A DNA stretch of 64,000 nt, taken from NCBI RefSeq assembly GCF_003177035.1, contig NZ_CP029488.1:3038001-3102000 (forward strand). Direction: 5' to 3'. The stretch is from Salinisphaera sp. LB1 (lineage in GTDB: Bacteria > Pseudomonadota > Gammaproteobacteria > Nevskiales > Salinisphaeraceae). Both the position numbers and the translations under genes were made by a program. Of the stretch, positions 41,786 to 50,017 are shown one piece after another. The notes under the pieces are model-generated. The model saw only the letters and a list, made by a program, of their open reading frames with translations. It ran no database searches and was not told the origin of the DNA. Within the stretch, counting starts at the first letter, position 1, and each line of letters starts with the position of its first letter.

Positions 41786-44700
41786 CGTCGAATCTCGTGC
41801 CAGGACCGGCGACCGTTGAGGAAGTCTCGGGCCAGTGTAATGGTTGCGGTGCCGCCGCCGGTCAATGGCGTCTTGATCACCTGTGTGCCGTGGACGAGGT
41901 CGTTGAAACTCGCTCCTCGGCCGGGCGAACCGCTCTTCGAGCCGAAGCCGACGCCGGCTACGCGTGGCGTGCTGGCGTCCTGGTCGTTCACGACCCCGTC
42001 GCCGTTGACGTCGAAGATATTCTTGGCCGCCGGCCCGCCATTGACTCGGCTTACCGCCATGAAATATCCGTTGCTGGTGAGTGAGCAGGTCTGGCGGTTG
42101 ATCACCGTGGTGGAAAATTCCACGTTATCGCCCACGATCGACGCTGGATTGAGCACCGCTTCGCCGCTGTCCTGTGGCAAATCGATGGCCCAGCCACGGT
42201 CCGCGATCTTGCCGTTATTGTCGATGTAGGTGACCGGATTGTCCGTTACGGTCCGGTAGCTCAGCCCCGCAATACCGTTGCTGGGGCTGATCGTGTTTAC
42301 CGACTGCGATACCAGTTGATCGCGGGTGACAAACCAATTATCCGGTCGGGGCGGGGCATTATTGGTTCCCGGATCGTAGGAGATCACGTCCGGATCCCAG
42401 ACGCCGTAGAAACTGTTCGGCGTGGCGCTCTGGTTGTTATTGAGCGGCTGGATATCCTGGCCGGTGCCGAAGTAGACCATCACGCCGTAGCCGATACCAT
42501 TCGGATGGGCGGCGACCTGCACCTGAGTGGTGATCGGCTGGACACTGCCGTCGGCTGCCTTGGCCTGAAATATCTTTTGATCCGACCAGTCGCTCGGGTT
42601 GCTCGATGTGAGATCGAAACGCCAGACATTGCCGTACAGATCGCCTGCATACACATAGTCTGTGACATGGTCGCCGTCGATATCGACCGGGAAGGGCGTC
42701 GCCAGGCCGTTGCCCTGGGCACCGTTGACCGGCGTCGCGCCGGTTGTCAGGTGGGCGATCTCGTGGCCATCGGCGATATCGACGATATAAAGCGATGCGC
42801 CGTAGTTGTCGCTGTTGTAACCATTGGCGAATATCGCCGCCCATTCGCCATTGTGCAGACGCACGATGGACGGTTTCCCGAAGGTCTTGCCGAGCCCCGG
42901 GGCCTTGAACTCCCAGCGGACGATGCTGCCGGCATTGGACTCGCTGAAAGTGCTCGGGTCAGTGATATCGAGCCCATATACCGTGTTGCCGCCGTTGCGC
43001 AGACCGCCGACGAGCATGGTGTGCCATTTACCGTTGAAATAGGCCGGGCCGGCGGTGGTTTGACCGTCGACGAAGGAACGATGCGCGTAGGATGGGCTGG
43101 TCAGCGGGTCGTTGCCGCCGGCCAGTGAGCCGAGCAGGGTGTTCGGGATGTAAGCCAGTTTTTCGGCGCCGGTCTTGGCATCAAAGCCATGCAGCATGCC
43201 GTCGTTGGCGCCGACATAGACCATCGGGGCGCGGCTGGCCTGTTGCGATACGAAACTCGATGAGCTGCTCGGGTTGTAATAGGTCTGCCCGCTGTTCTCG
43301 GGCATGGATTGGTTCGGGTAGAGTTGGTCGTGCCACGTGCCAGCGTAGCGCAGCGGTGTAGGGCTGCCGACATAGGTCGGCACCGAGTTGATGATATCGC
43401 CGAGTACGGTATCACCACGATTACGGTAGATGCGGCCGTTGGCAACGTCGTTGCTGGCGCCGGTCTGTTCCTTGTCGCGATGGCCGCGCAGATAGGCGAT
43501 GGCGTCCGGTGTGAGGCTGGAAATGCCGGCGGAGGCCAGGCCGGCGGATGTGAATGGTACGCCCGATACCGCGCCGCCGGTGGTCGAGCTGTTGCTGCGC
43601 AGTGAGGTCACAATCGTGCGCCCATCGCTCGTAGTGGCCCCTTTAACGCCGGTCAGAAGCGACGCCGCGCTCCAGAGGCGGTCCGATGCAGCAGTCGACC
43701 CGGTCTTTGCGTTGAAGGCAATCAGGTCGCCCGTCCAGTGGGTGGTTTCGTACTGTGTTTGAAACACCACCGAATTGGATGTCAGCGATGTGCTGTTGCC
43801 GGTGGCGTTGGTCAGCGTCTCGCCGCGACCGAGAATCTGGTTCAGTGCCGACGTGAATTTGCCGGCCAATTCCTGTGGCGAGGAGGCGTTGAGCAGTGCG
43901 CCGCGAGAATCGATCGCTGCGTGCCACAGGTCGTCGATTTCCTGCGGGCCCGAGGTCGGCAAGTTGCCGGCTGGATAGGGGGTACCACTGTAGGATCTAA
44001 GATACCAAGGGGGTGGATTGGCATACGGGTCTTTGTTCTGTGCTGCGTAGGCACTGTTACCGAAGATATAACCGCTTTGTCCCAGGGTGATGCCGAAAGT
44101 GGTCATATGCGGCTTCTGTTCGCAATCGACCGATTCGTCGCCCGGGCAACCCTTGGGCAGTGGCAGAACTGCGGCATTCCCGATATTGCTGGGCGGGTTG
44201 AGTTGCTTGTAGAACCGCATGGCAATATCCGCCATCGTGTTCGTGTAACTATCCGGAATCGGGGAATGGTTGCCGGTGCCGTAGTTGCCGTCTACATTGC
44301 CGACGCCGCTCACCGTGCCGTTGTTGTATCCATCGGTGAAAAGCAGTGCGTAGTTGCGTTGGCAGGGCGACTGGATGATGTTCGGGTTGTTTTCCAGCTC
44401 TCGGCCCAGGTAGTACAGGGCGGGGCGGTTGGGCGTGCCGCGTGCCTGGCTGAAATCCAGGCCATAAATCGATTGGTAGAAGTTTCGGCGGACCCCGCCG
44501 CTTTCGTCACCCACCGCTGGCAGGCTCGTCATGGTCAGGTAGGACGAGCCGTTGTACATACTGCTCAGGCGATTCTGAGCCTCTGTGATCGTACAGGTAC
44601 CGACGCGGACGCGGCCGATCTGCTTGAATGCCTGAGTGATGCCGCCGCGGATCGCGAGGCTGCGCTTGCGGTAATAAGTGAACCAGTTGGCGAAGTTCTG

Positions 44701-45624
44701 CATTGCAGATTGATACTGCTGAGTCGTTGCAAAATTTTGAGGCTTTATTTCATAGCCTGTTAGATTTTGCTTGTCGGGGCCATAACCTGCCAAAGTTGGG
44801 CCGACGTACCCGTAATTGGCGGGAAGCGCAGTGCCTGTGTCGAGATAAAAAGTGGCCGGGAAGTATGCTATTCCGACAAGTGCGCCCCCTTGGTATCCAC
44901 TATAAAATACGCTGTTCTTGGGGGATGTCTGCCAGTCCGGTTCTATGGACGTGCATCGATTTCGATAATAGCTCGTGCAATGATAACTGTCAGCGTATGT
45001 CACGTCGCCAAACGGCATGCCGTTGATTACAGCGAAGTTATATCCATCCTGATAAGTTTTTATATCTTGAGTCAGGTCGAAATAACTATCACTGACGACC
45101 GGGCTGGCCGGGACATGCGTGAAATCACTTATTGCGGGCTTGTTGACCCAAGGTTTGTAGTCAACGGCGGGATTGAAATAAGAGTGGTTGTATTGGGGCG
45201 AACGCGCGAATGCCATAATCGGGATGGGCGGCACCGCATAGTAGCCACTGTAGATTCTTCGGTCCGTAGACTGGCATCCGCCGGAATAAGAACAGTTGTT
45301 ATAACCGTTTGGAAAAAGATACGCGTAGCTGATGTTGCTGTCTTGAACATAGTTGCCGCCGCTCCAGGCAGAGTTAGTGCGGCTGTTCCAAAAAAGTAGT
45401 CCGCTATCCGTCGGGAAGAGCGTTTCGAAGTCCATAGAGCCCGAGTTGTCCACGGCCACTAGGATGTTCGGCGCTAGGCCGGATCCGGTAACAACCGGTT
45501 GATCAGTCAGATTGATGGCGGAGCTGCTGGCGGCTAGAGAGTGCCCACTGACGCAGCCGAGTGCGAGTCCGATGAGCAGCACTAGCGCAATAAGACGGGT
45601 TCGAGCATGCATGCGCATCGACAT
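41782..45624 (-). CDS. pilY1: Type IV pilus tip adhesin/biogenesis protein PilY1
   Basis: PilY1 is a large tip-associated protein for pilus extension, adhesion and surface sensing. The 1280-residue protein starts with a signal peptide (LIALVLLIGLALGCVSGHSLA). A von Willebrand A-like MIDAS motif VAVDNSGSMDFE lies near residue 55. The PilY1 C-terminal beta-propeller begins about residue 800 with VYVGANDGMLHGFDAKTG, and has a calcium-loop DVNGDGVVNDQDAS near 1200. I start at ATG 45624, 2 bp after pilX; longer frames retranslate pilX and pilW. The N-terminal third is Tyr/Ser/Asn-rich and visibly less GC-rich than neighbours, suggesting a variable, exchanged adhesin part. Confidence 0.93.
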   Translation of the reverse strand: MSMRMHARTRLIALVLLIGLALGCVSGHSLAASSSAINLTDQPVVTGSGLAPNILVAVDNSGSMDFETLFPTDSGLLFWNSRTNSAWSGGNYVQDSNISYAYLFPNGYNNCSYSGGCQSTDRRIYSGYYAVPPIPIMAFARSPQYNHSYFNPAVDYKPWVNKPAISDFTHVPASPVVSDSYFDLTQDIKTYQDGYNFAVINGMPFGDVTYADSYHCTSYYRNRCTSIEPDWQTSPKNSVFYSGYQGGALVGIAYFPATFYLDTGTALPANYGYVGPTLAGYGPDKQNLTGYEIKPQNFATTQQYQSAMQNFANWFTYYRKRSLAIRGGITQAFKQIGRVRVGTCTITEAQNRLSSMYNGSSYLTMTSLPAVGDESGGVRRNFYQSIYGLDFSQARGTPNRPALYYLGRELENNPNIIQSPCQRNYALLFTDGYNNGTVSGVGNVDGNYGTGNHSPIPDSYTNTMADIAMRFYKQLNPPSNIGNAAVLPLPKGCPGDESVDCEQKPHMTTFGITLGQSGYIFGNSAYAAQNKDPYANPPPWYLRSYSGTPYPAGNLPTSGPQEIDDLWHAAIDSRGALLNASSPQELAGKFTSALNQILGRGETLTNATGNSTSLTSNSVVFQTQYETTHWTGDLIAFNAKTGSTAASDRLWSAASLLTGVKGATTSDGRTIVTSLRSNSSTTGGAVSGVPFTSAGLASAGISSLTPDAIAYLRGHRDKEQTGASNDVANGRIYRNRGDTVLGDIINSVPTYVGSPTPLRYAGTWHDQLYPNQSMPENSGQTYYNPSSSSSFVSQQASRAPMVYVGANDGMLHGFDAKTGAEKLAYIPNTLLGSLAGGNDPLTSPSYAHRSFVDGQTTAGPAYFNGKWHTMLVGGLRNGGNTVYGLDITDPSTFSESNAGSIVRWEFKAPGLGKTFGKPSIVRLHNGEWAAIFANGYNSDNYGASLYIVDIADGHEIAHLTTGATPVNGAQGNGLATPFPVDIDGDHVTDYVYAGDLYGNVWRFDLTSSNPSDWSDQKIFQAKAADGSVQPITTQVQVAAHPNGIGYGVMVYFGTGQDIQPLNNNQSATPNSFYGVWDPDVISYDPGTNNAPPRPDNWFVTRDQLVSQSVNTISPSNGIAGLSYRTVTDNPVTYIDNNGKIADRGWAIDLPQDSGEAVLNPASIVGDNVEFSTTVINRQTCSLTSNGYFMAVSRVNGGPAAKNIFDVNGDGVVNDQDASTPRVAGVGFGSKSGSPGRGASFNDLVHGTQVIKTPLTGGGTATITLARDFLNGRRSWHEIRR

Positions 45625-45626
45625 CC

Positions 45627-46223
45627 CTAAGTGGTCACCTGATAAACGCTCTGCACGACCGCCCGCGACGCCGGCGAGCGCCCGTGAGCGCGGGCCGTGA
45701 TGCGAAAGAGTATGACGGCGCCGGCAGAACCCGGGTTGAGGTCGTTCGCCTGCTCGCGGACGTATTCCACAACGTACTGCACGTTCAGACCGCTGCCGCT
45801 CGCATCGGCCGGCAGTTGATAGCTGCTCACGCCGGCCTGAGACCAGAACTGGTCGGAAAGATAGTAGCTCGTCGAGTTCGATGCGCCTGAGCCCGCGGGG
45901 ATGACGGTGAGCCCCGAAGCGCTGGCATTGCAGCCGTTGTTTGCAGCGGCGTTGGTGCCTGCGGTGGGGCTCATGACCGGATTGCACTGGCGGAAGTCGG
46001 TCGAGGCGAGCAGCGTTTCCACATGACGTAATGCGGAATCCGCGGCGTCCAGGGCGCGCGACTTCTCCCGCTGATTTGTGGCCATGCGTTCCTGTAGCGT
46101 CGAAGAGTTGATCGCCGAGACCGCCAGCAACGTCAGAACGACGAGAAATACGAGGCTCGTCACCAGAATAAAGCCATCCTGGCGTCTGTTGACGACGGGC
46201 GCCGCTGGGCGGGGCATGCTCAT
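45627..46223 (-). CDS. pilX: Type IV pilus minor pilin PilX
   Basis: The 198-residue protein has the PilX prepilin start RRQDGFILVTSLVFLVVLTLLAVSAINSS, in which the position-5 residue is not Glu as in major pilins, and the family sequence TLQERMATNQREKSRALDAADSALRHVE. The rest is a variable globular domain. It overlaps pilW by 4 nt and is 2 bp from pilY1. It acts in the minor pilin tip complex. Confidence 0.9.
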   Translation of the reverse strand: MSMPRPAAPVVNRRQDGFILVTSLVFLVVLTLLAVSAINSSTLQERMATNQREKSRALDAADSALRHVETLLASTDFRQCNPVMSPTAGTNAAANNGCNASASGLTVIPAGSGASNSTSYYLSDQFWSQAGVSSYQLPADASGSGLNVQYVVEYVREQANDLNPGSAGAVILFRITARAHGRSPASRAVVQSVYQVTT

Positions 46224-47011
46224 GGACTCGGATTCCGGATCGCGATTGTACGATCGACGAGCAGGCGGGCGCGGCGATCGGTGGTCTCGAAGGTCGAGCC
46301 ATCGCTGAAATCGTACTTCTGGTCGACGGGCTCTGACAGGGCCGGATCGTTGTCGGCACTGCGCAGCAGCAACTGGATCCGAACGCTGCGGACCTCCCGG
46401 GCCTGGGTGCCGGTCAGGGTAGTGACGTAGTGATCAACCCCGGCGGTCCCGTTGGTGTTCAACCCGTAGCGCACCTTGAACCGGTCGACGTTCTCGACGA
46501 TCGGCTGCGTTGTCGATCCGCCGTTGCTGAATTTGGTGCATTCCAGGGTGTCGTTGCCGTTGACGAAGAACAGGACGTCGGACGTCTCGCTGGCCGCGGG
46601 GGAGCCGACCGAGCCGCCGAGGCAATCGCGCACGTCCCCGCGTGCCTGGAAACGCGCGCGCAGCGCATCGTTGTTCCCATCGGCATCGGTGGCGCCGGTG
46701 ATGTAGGCGCCGTCGGGGTAATTGGCTGTCTTCGGGTTCGAGGTTGCGGGGAAAATCGTGGTTTCGGCGGCATCCAGCGCCGTGCGATAGCCCGCGTGGG
46801 CGATCGCGTGGCTCAGAACGAACTCCGCAAGGCGCGCGTTTTCCTGTAGATGCGCGGTGGCACGCTGGGCGTCGAAACTGGCGCGATTGCTCAGTAGAAT
46901 CTGCAGCACGCCAGCCAACAACAGCAGGCCGATCACCAGCGCGACCATGAGCTCCACCAGCGTGAAGCCGCGTTGGTTCGCGGGCTGGCGCCCCGTCACG
47001 ACACCGCTCAC
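46220..47011 (-). CDS. pilW: Type IV pilus minor pilin PilW
   Basis: The 263-residue prepilin has QRGFTLVELMVALVIGLLLLAGVLQIL and the PilW motif NRASFDAQRATAHLQENARLAEFVLSHAIAHAGYR. The start is GTG 47011, which overlaps the pilV stop as GTGA; the longer frame to 47158 only translates pilV in another frame. The C-terminal region contains VRSVRIQLLLRSADNDPAL. Confidence 0.88.
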   Translation of the reverse strand: MSGVVTGRQPANQRGFTLVELMVALVIGLLLLAGVLQILLSNRASFDAQRATAHLQENARLAEFVLSHAIAHAGYRTALDAAETTIFPATSNPKTANYPDGAYITGATDADGNNDALRARFQARGDVRDCLGGSVGSPAASETSDVLFFVNGNDTLECTKFSNGGSTTQPIVENVDRFKVRYGLNTNGTAGVDHYVTTLTGTQAREVRSVRIQLLLRSADNDPALSEPVDQKYDFSDGSTFETTDRRARLLVDRTIAIRNPSP

Positions 47012-47556
47012 GGCTGGATCTCGATGGAATAACAGCGCAACCCCGTGCCGAGGCCGCCTCCGTTGGTCGCGTTCGGGCAGGCCGACACATCGCCGGTGCC
47101 GCTGCCGGCCGCCGCATCCCGGCCCCGCCAGAGTACGGTGACGTCGTAGACGCGACATGGGTCATTGCTGCTAGGGTTCGTGGGCGAGACACAGCTGACG
47201 TCCCCTCGCCCACTGGGCAGGGTGTTTGCCAGCGTCTGCTGCCATTCCCATGCGTCGTAGCTTGCCATGGCCGATGGATTACACACGGATTGCGTGCAAT
47301 CAGTTTGCGGCTGCGTCGTGCCGCTGTCGGAAATCTGCGCGTAGACCAGCGAGGCGTCCGCCGCTGGATTGGCCCGGATACGGTCGGCGATATCGTTGGC
47401 CCCGATACTGGCCAGCGTCTGCGATTTGGATACATGCGTGTTGACAATGGCCACGGTCTGAAGCCCGAGCAGACCGAGCAGGCCGATCGAGATCACCACG
47501 AGTGCCACCAGGGCCTCGAGCAGGGTGAAACCATTCTGGGGCGCCGGCGAGGTCAT
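47008..47556 (-). CDS. pilV: Type IV pilus modification/minor pilin PilV
   Basis: The 182-residue prepilin begins MTSPAPQNGFTLLEALVALVVISIGLLGLLGLQ, the PilV signature, followed by ASIGANDIADRIRANP. Six or more cysteines lie in the C-terminal half. ATG 47556 overlaps the fimT stop (ATGA). It is part of the priming complex with PilW, PilX and PilE. Confidence 0.9.
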   Translation of the reverse strand: MTSPAPQNGFTLLEALVALVVISIGLLGLLGLQTVAIVNTHVSKSQTLASIGANDIADRIRANPAADASLVYAQISDSGTTQPQTDCTQSVCNPSAMASYDAWEWQQTLANTLPSGRGDVSCVSPTNPSSNDPCRVYDVTVLWRGRDAAAGSGTGDVSACPNATNGGGLGTGLRCYSIEIQP

Positions 47557-48056
47557 GGCGTGCTGCTGTCGACGCGTCCGGTCGATGCCACGGTGACCGA
47601 TGTGCTCGTCCGACCATCTTCGGTGGTGGCGGTAAAGGTTCGCCCTATGATGGCGAATCCGTCCGCGTTGAAACTCAAGGGCGCGTCGTGATTCGCGGTC
47701 AGTTTGACCCCGGAGCCCGTGGCGCCGTGGACACGGAGCATATTGCTGGAATGGGGTGACGTGTCGGTCGTGCTTGGGTCGGGCGCGTAGATGATCCAGC
47801 CGTCGCTCCAGACGCCGTCGTCGCGGCACGTTGTCTGGTTCTGGCTGGCGCAGACATAGACCGTTGTGCCACGGCTTACCGCTGCACTGCGTGCATAGTT
47901 CAGCGAGCCCACGAGATCATTGACGTTGCTCGCCAGACTATTGCGCGTGACCAAGCTGCGATACGACGGAATCGCGAGCGTCAGCAACACTATGGCCACG
48001 GCAATCGTGACCATGAGTTCGAGCAGCGTGAATCCGCGGATGTTGGCGGCCCCCAT
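47553..48056 (-). CDS. fimT: GspH/FimT family pseudopilin (FimT/FimU)
   Basis: The 167-residue protein starts MGAANIRGFTLLELMVTIAVAIVLLTLAIPSY, a short leader and pilin helix, then the GspH domain with RNSLASNVNDLVGSLNYARSAAVSRG. It is the first gene of the six-gene minor pilin operon. FimU-type pseudopilins join the pilus tip, and some FimT proteins bind DNA for uptake, which would fit with comEC; FimT versus FimU cannot be settled by eye. Upstream there are only 144 bp before the IS630 element, with a GGGGAAGG ribosome site before the ATG. Confidence 0.88.
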   Translation of the reverse strand: MGAANIRGFTLLELMVTIAVAIVLLTLAIPSYRSLVTRNSLASNVNDLVGSLNYARSAAVSRGTTVYVCASQNQTTCRDDGVWSDGWIIYAPDPSTTDTSPHSSNMLRVHGATGSGVKLTANHDAPLSFNADGFAIIGRTFTATTEDGRTSTSVTVASTGRVDSSTP

Positions 48057-48200
48057 TGTGCCTTCCCCTTTGTTATGTTGTTAGCTTAGTCTGTTTTCAT
48101 CCCGTGGCGCAGCATGGCTCGACGAGCGCTGGCGCGCAGCCGATGGACGGCGGTTGGACGACCGGCGCTCCGATGGCCGCCACACAGCGGGCGTCACTTA

Positions 48201-49309
48201 CTAACCCGTTCAAAAGTAAAGCCACGTCACCTTGCGTATTGGCATTCGGGGTGACGGAAAAACGCAGCGACCTTGTCGGGCAGTTTTTGCAGGGAATGCA
48301 GGAGCGATCGCGCCTGCATCTTGAGTTCGTCCTTGCTCGCGATAGCACCGCGACCCAGCCGACTCTTCACATACCCCCACACCTGCTCATCCGGATTGAG
48401 CTCGGGCGAATAGCCCGGCAGGAAGAACAACTCGACGCGGCCGTCGAGGGCCTCCAGCGTCCGTCGGACGCGCTTGGCGCGATGCGTGGGATGGCCATCG
48501 ACGATGAGAAAGACTTTTTCGTCCGCCGCCGTATCGGCGGCCAGGCGCTGGATGAATCCGGCAAAGACCTCGGCCGTGACCGTGCCCTCGACGAGCTGGA
48601 AACGCAGCGAGCCGCCGGGACTGATCGCCGACACGAGGTTGATCGAAAAGCGCGCTCCGGTGGCTTCAACAATCGGCGTTTCGCCTGTCGGCGCCCAGGT
48701 CGTGCCGGCGTGATAATCCGAGCGCACCCCGGATTCATCGGCAAAATAAATCCGCGCACGCTCGCGTTGGGCGCGCCGTCGAATCTCCGGATAGACCGTC
48801 TGCTTCCATTCGGCGACCGCCTCGGGTGATTGCTGCCAGGCCCGGCGTAGCGGGCGCTGCGGCGTAAAACCCAAGCGGCGGAGTACGCGGCCCACCGTCA
48901 CGGCCGAAACCCGTACCCCACGCTCGCGACGCAGCAATTCCCGCACGATGTCGCGCGTCCACAAAGCAAACGCAAAGCGATACTGACGCGGGTCACTGTC
49001 CCGCAAGGCGCCGGACAGCCACTGTAGGTCGGCTGCAGTGAACTTGGTCGGCCGACCCGATTTCGCGCGATTGTAGAGCGCCTCTCGCCCCCCGTGATGG
49101 GCGCGTTCCAGCCACCGATACACGGTCCGGCGATTCACTCCCAACGCCTCGGCCATCGCCTCCGGACTTTCGCCTTGCGCGATTTGATCCACGGCCCGCA
49201 ACCGAATCGCCTCTTTCGACTGCGCGTCCAGATGGCGGCCGTCATTGCTGCGCTTCGTGCTCATGATCACAGAACCTATCATATGAGGTTCTACTTATGA
49301 ACGGATTAG
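48201..49309 (-). mobile_element. IS630-family insertion sequence, 1109 bp
   Basis: The ends are imperfect terminal inverted repeats: CTAACCCGTTCAAAAGTAAA from 48201 inward, and CTAATCCGTTCATAAGTAGA read inward from 49309 on the other strand, matching at 20 of 25 bases. TA flanks both sides (48199-48200 and 49310-49311), the expected TA target duplication. It lies upstream of the pilus operon and beside an oxidoreductase gene remnant. Confidence 0.88.
48227..49264 (-). CDS. IS630-family transposase
   Basis: The protein has about 345 residues from ATG 49264 (MSTKRSNDGRHLD); an upstream start at 49282 is possible. The N-terminal helix-turn-helix (SPEAMAEALGVNRRTVYRWLERA) precedes a winged-helix region. 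The DDE catalytic domain has IYFADESGVRSDYH (D), LIVDGHPTHRAK (D) and FLPGYSPELNPDEQVWGYVKS (E). The frame is single and intact, so it could be active. Confidence 0.94.
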   Translation of the reverse strand: MSTKRSNDGRHLDAQSKEAIRLRAVDQIAQGESPEAMAEALGVNRRTVYRWLERAHHGGREALYNRAKSGRPTKFTAADLQWLSGALRDSDPRQYRFAFALWTRDIVRELLRRERGVRVSAVTVGRVLRRLGFTPQRPLRRAWQQSPEAVAEWKQTVYPEIRRRAQRERARIYFADESGVRSDYHAGTTWAPTGETPIVEATGARFSINLVSAISPGGSLRFQLVEGTVTAEVFAGFIQRLAADTAADEKVFLIVDGHPTHRAKRVRRTLEALDGRVELFFLPGYSPELNPDEQVWGYVKSRLGRGAIASKDELKMQARSLLHSLQKLPDKVAAFFRHPECQYAR

Positions 49310-49387
49310 TATAAGGTGCGAAGGGTTTACCGGTGAGCCAACATCGCCGGATGGCCGAGGGCGATGCCGACGGCGCGCGCGCACCGC

Positions 49388-49483
49388 GCGGGGCCGGACA
49401 ACTTCAACACGCTCGCGCTGGTCGAAGCGGCCTATCGGTCCGCGGCGACGGGCGAAAGTGTCCGCCCCGAACGGTGGGGATAG
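49388..49483 (+). pseudogene. Remnant of a Gfo/Idh/MocA-type oxidoreductase C-terminus
   Basis: The frame here reads DNFNTLALVEAAYRSAATGE followed by SVRP and a stop at 49481-49483. LALVEAAYRSAATGESV is typical of the C-terminal helix of Gfo/Idh/MocA sugar dehydrogenases. In this frame a stop precedes it at 49354-49356 or nearer the IS, and the IS630 element ends at 49309. Only this tail of the gene survives, presumably cut off by IS insertion and deletion. The similarity is from memory of the family and is short. Confidence 0.45.
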
Positions 49484-49520
49484 CAGGCAAGTGCCCACGT
49501 TATCGTGGCTCGGCCCATGA

Positions 49521-49553
49521 AAAAGCCCCCGAGCCGATGACGCGGGGGCTTTT
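49521..49553 (-). terminator. Terminator of tRNA-Thr (bidirectional form)
   Basis: AAAAGCCCCC (49521-49530) and GGGGGCTTTT (49544-49553) form a strong stem with T-runs on both strands. On the minus strand it follows the tRNA-Thr CCA by 4 bp. Confidence 0.85.
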
Positions 49554-49557
49554 ATAC

Positions 49558-49633
49558 TGGTGCCGGGAAGAGGAATCGAACCTCCGACCTACTAATTACG
49601 AATCAGTTGCTCTACCGACTGAGCTATCCCGGC
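49558..49633 (-). tRNA. tRNA-Thr (anticodon CGT)
   Basis: The complement is a 76-nt cloverleaf with encoded CCA. The acceptor is GCCGGGA/TCCCGGC-type (5' GCCGGGA, 3' TTCCCGGC region), the D arm TAGCTCAGTCGGTAGAGCA, the anticodon stem ACTGA/TTAGT with loop TTCGTAA (CGT), and the T arm GGAGGTTCGATTCCTC. It reads ACG codons. Confidence 0.96.
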
Positions 49634-49651
49634 GAAACTTGCGAGGCGCGG

Positions 49652-49680
49652 AGTATAAAGAAAGCGCGCGAATCGGACAA
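49652..49680 (-). promoter_or_regulatory. Promoter for tRNA-Thr
   Basis: On the minus strand, TTGTCC (complement of 49675-49680), 17 bp, and TATACT (complement of 49652-49657), followed by a GC-rich CCGCGCC stretch resembling a stringent discriminator, lie about 18 bp before the tRNA. Confidence 0.75.
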
Positions 49681-49845
49681 CGCCCATGCGCGGCCGGTCG
49701 GCGGTGGGATCGTGACCATGGGAAAAGCCCTGGCCGCGGGGCTTGCATGGCGGCATACTGCGGCTCGAAAATACTATCGTAATGCGTCGGCCGGGCGCGG
49801 TTTCGCGAGTCACCGGCGATTCAGCCAACGGTCCATAGATTTTTG

Positions 49846-49935
49846 GGAGAGGTGGCAGAGCGGTTGAATGCACCGGTCTTGAAAACCGGCAGGGGTGCAA
49901 GCCCCTCGTGGGTTCGAATCCCACCCTCTCCGCCA
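49846..49935 (+). tRNA. tRNA-Ser (anticodon TGA)
   Basis: This is a 90-nt class II tRNA with encoded CCA. The acceptor is GGAGAGG/CCTCTCC with G discriminator. The anticodon stem CCGGT/ACCGG has loop CTTGAAA (TGA). The long variable arm is CAGGGGTGCAAGCCCCT-like, and the T arm is GTGGGTTCGAATCCCAC. It lies 82 bp before the aldolase gene on the same strand. Confidence 0.97.
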
Positions 49936-50017
49936 TACAACAAATTGCGCGTATTCGTGGCGTGGCCGGGAGAGGCTGCGACACCACCGTTATCACTACT
50001 ATGGAGGATAGAGCGCA

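Noticed and set aside
49742-49777. TTGCAT and TACTAT as a promoter for tRNA-Ser
   Set aside because: The spacer is 23 bp, too long for a sigma-70 promoter.
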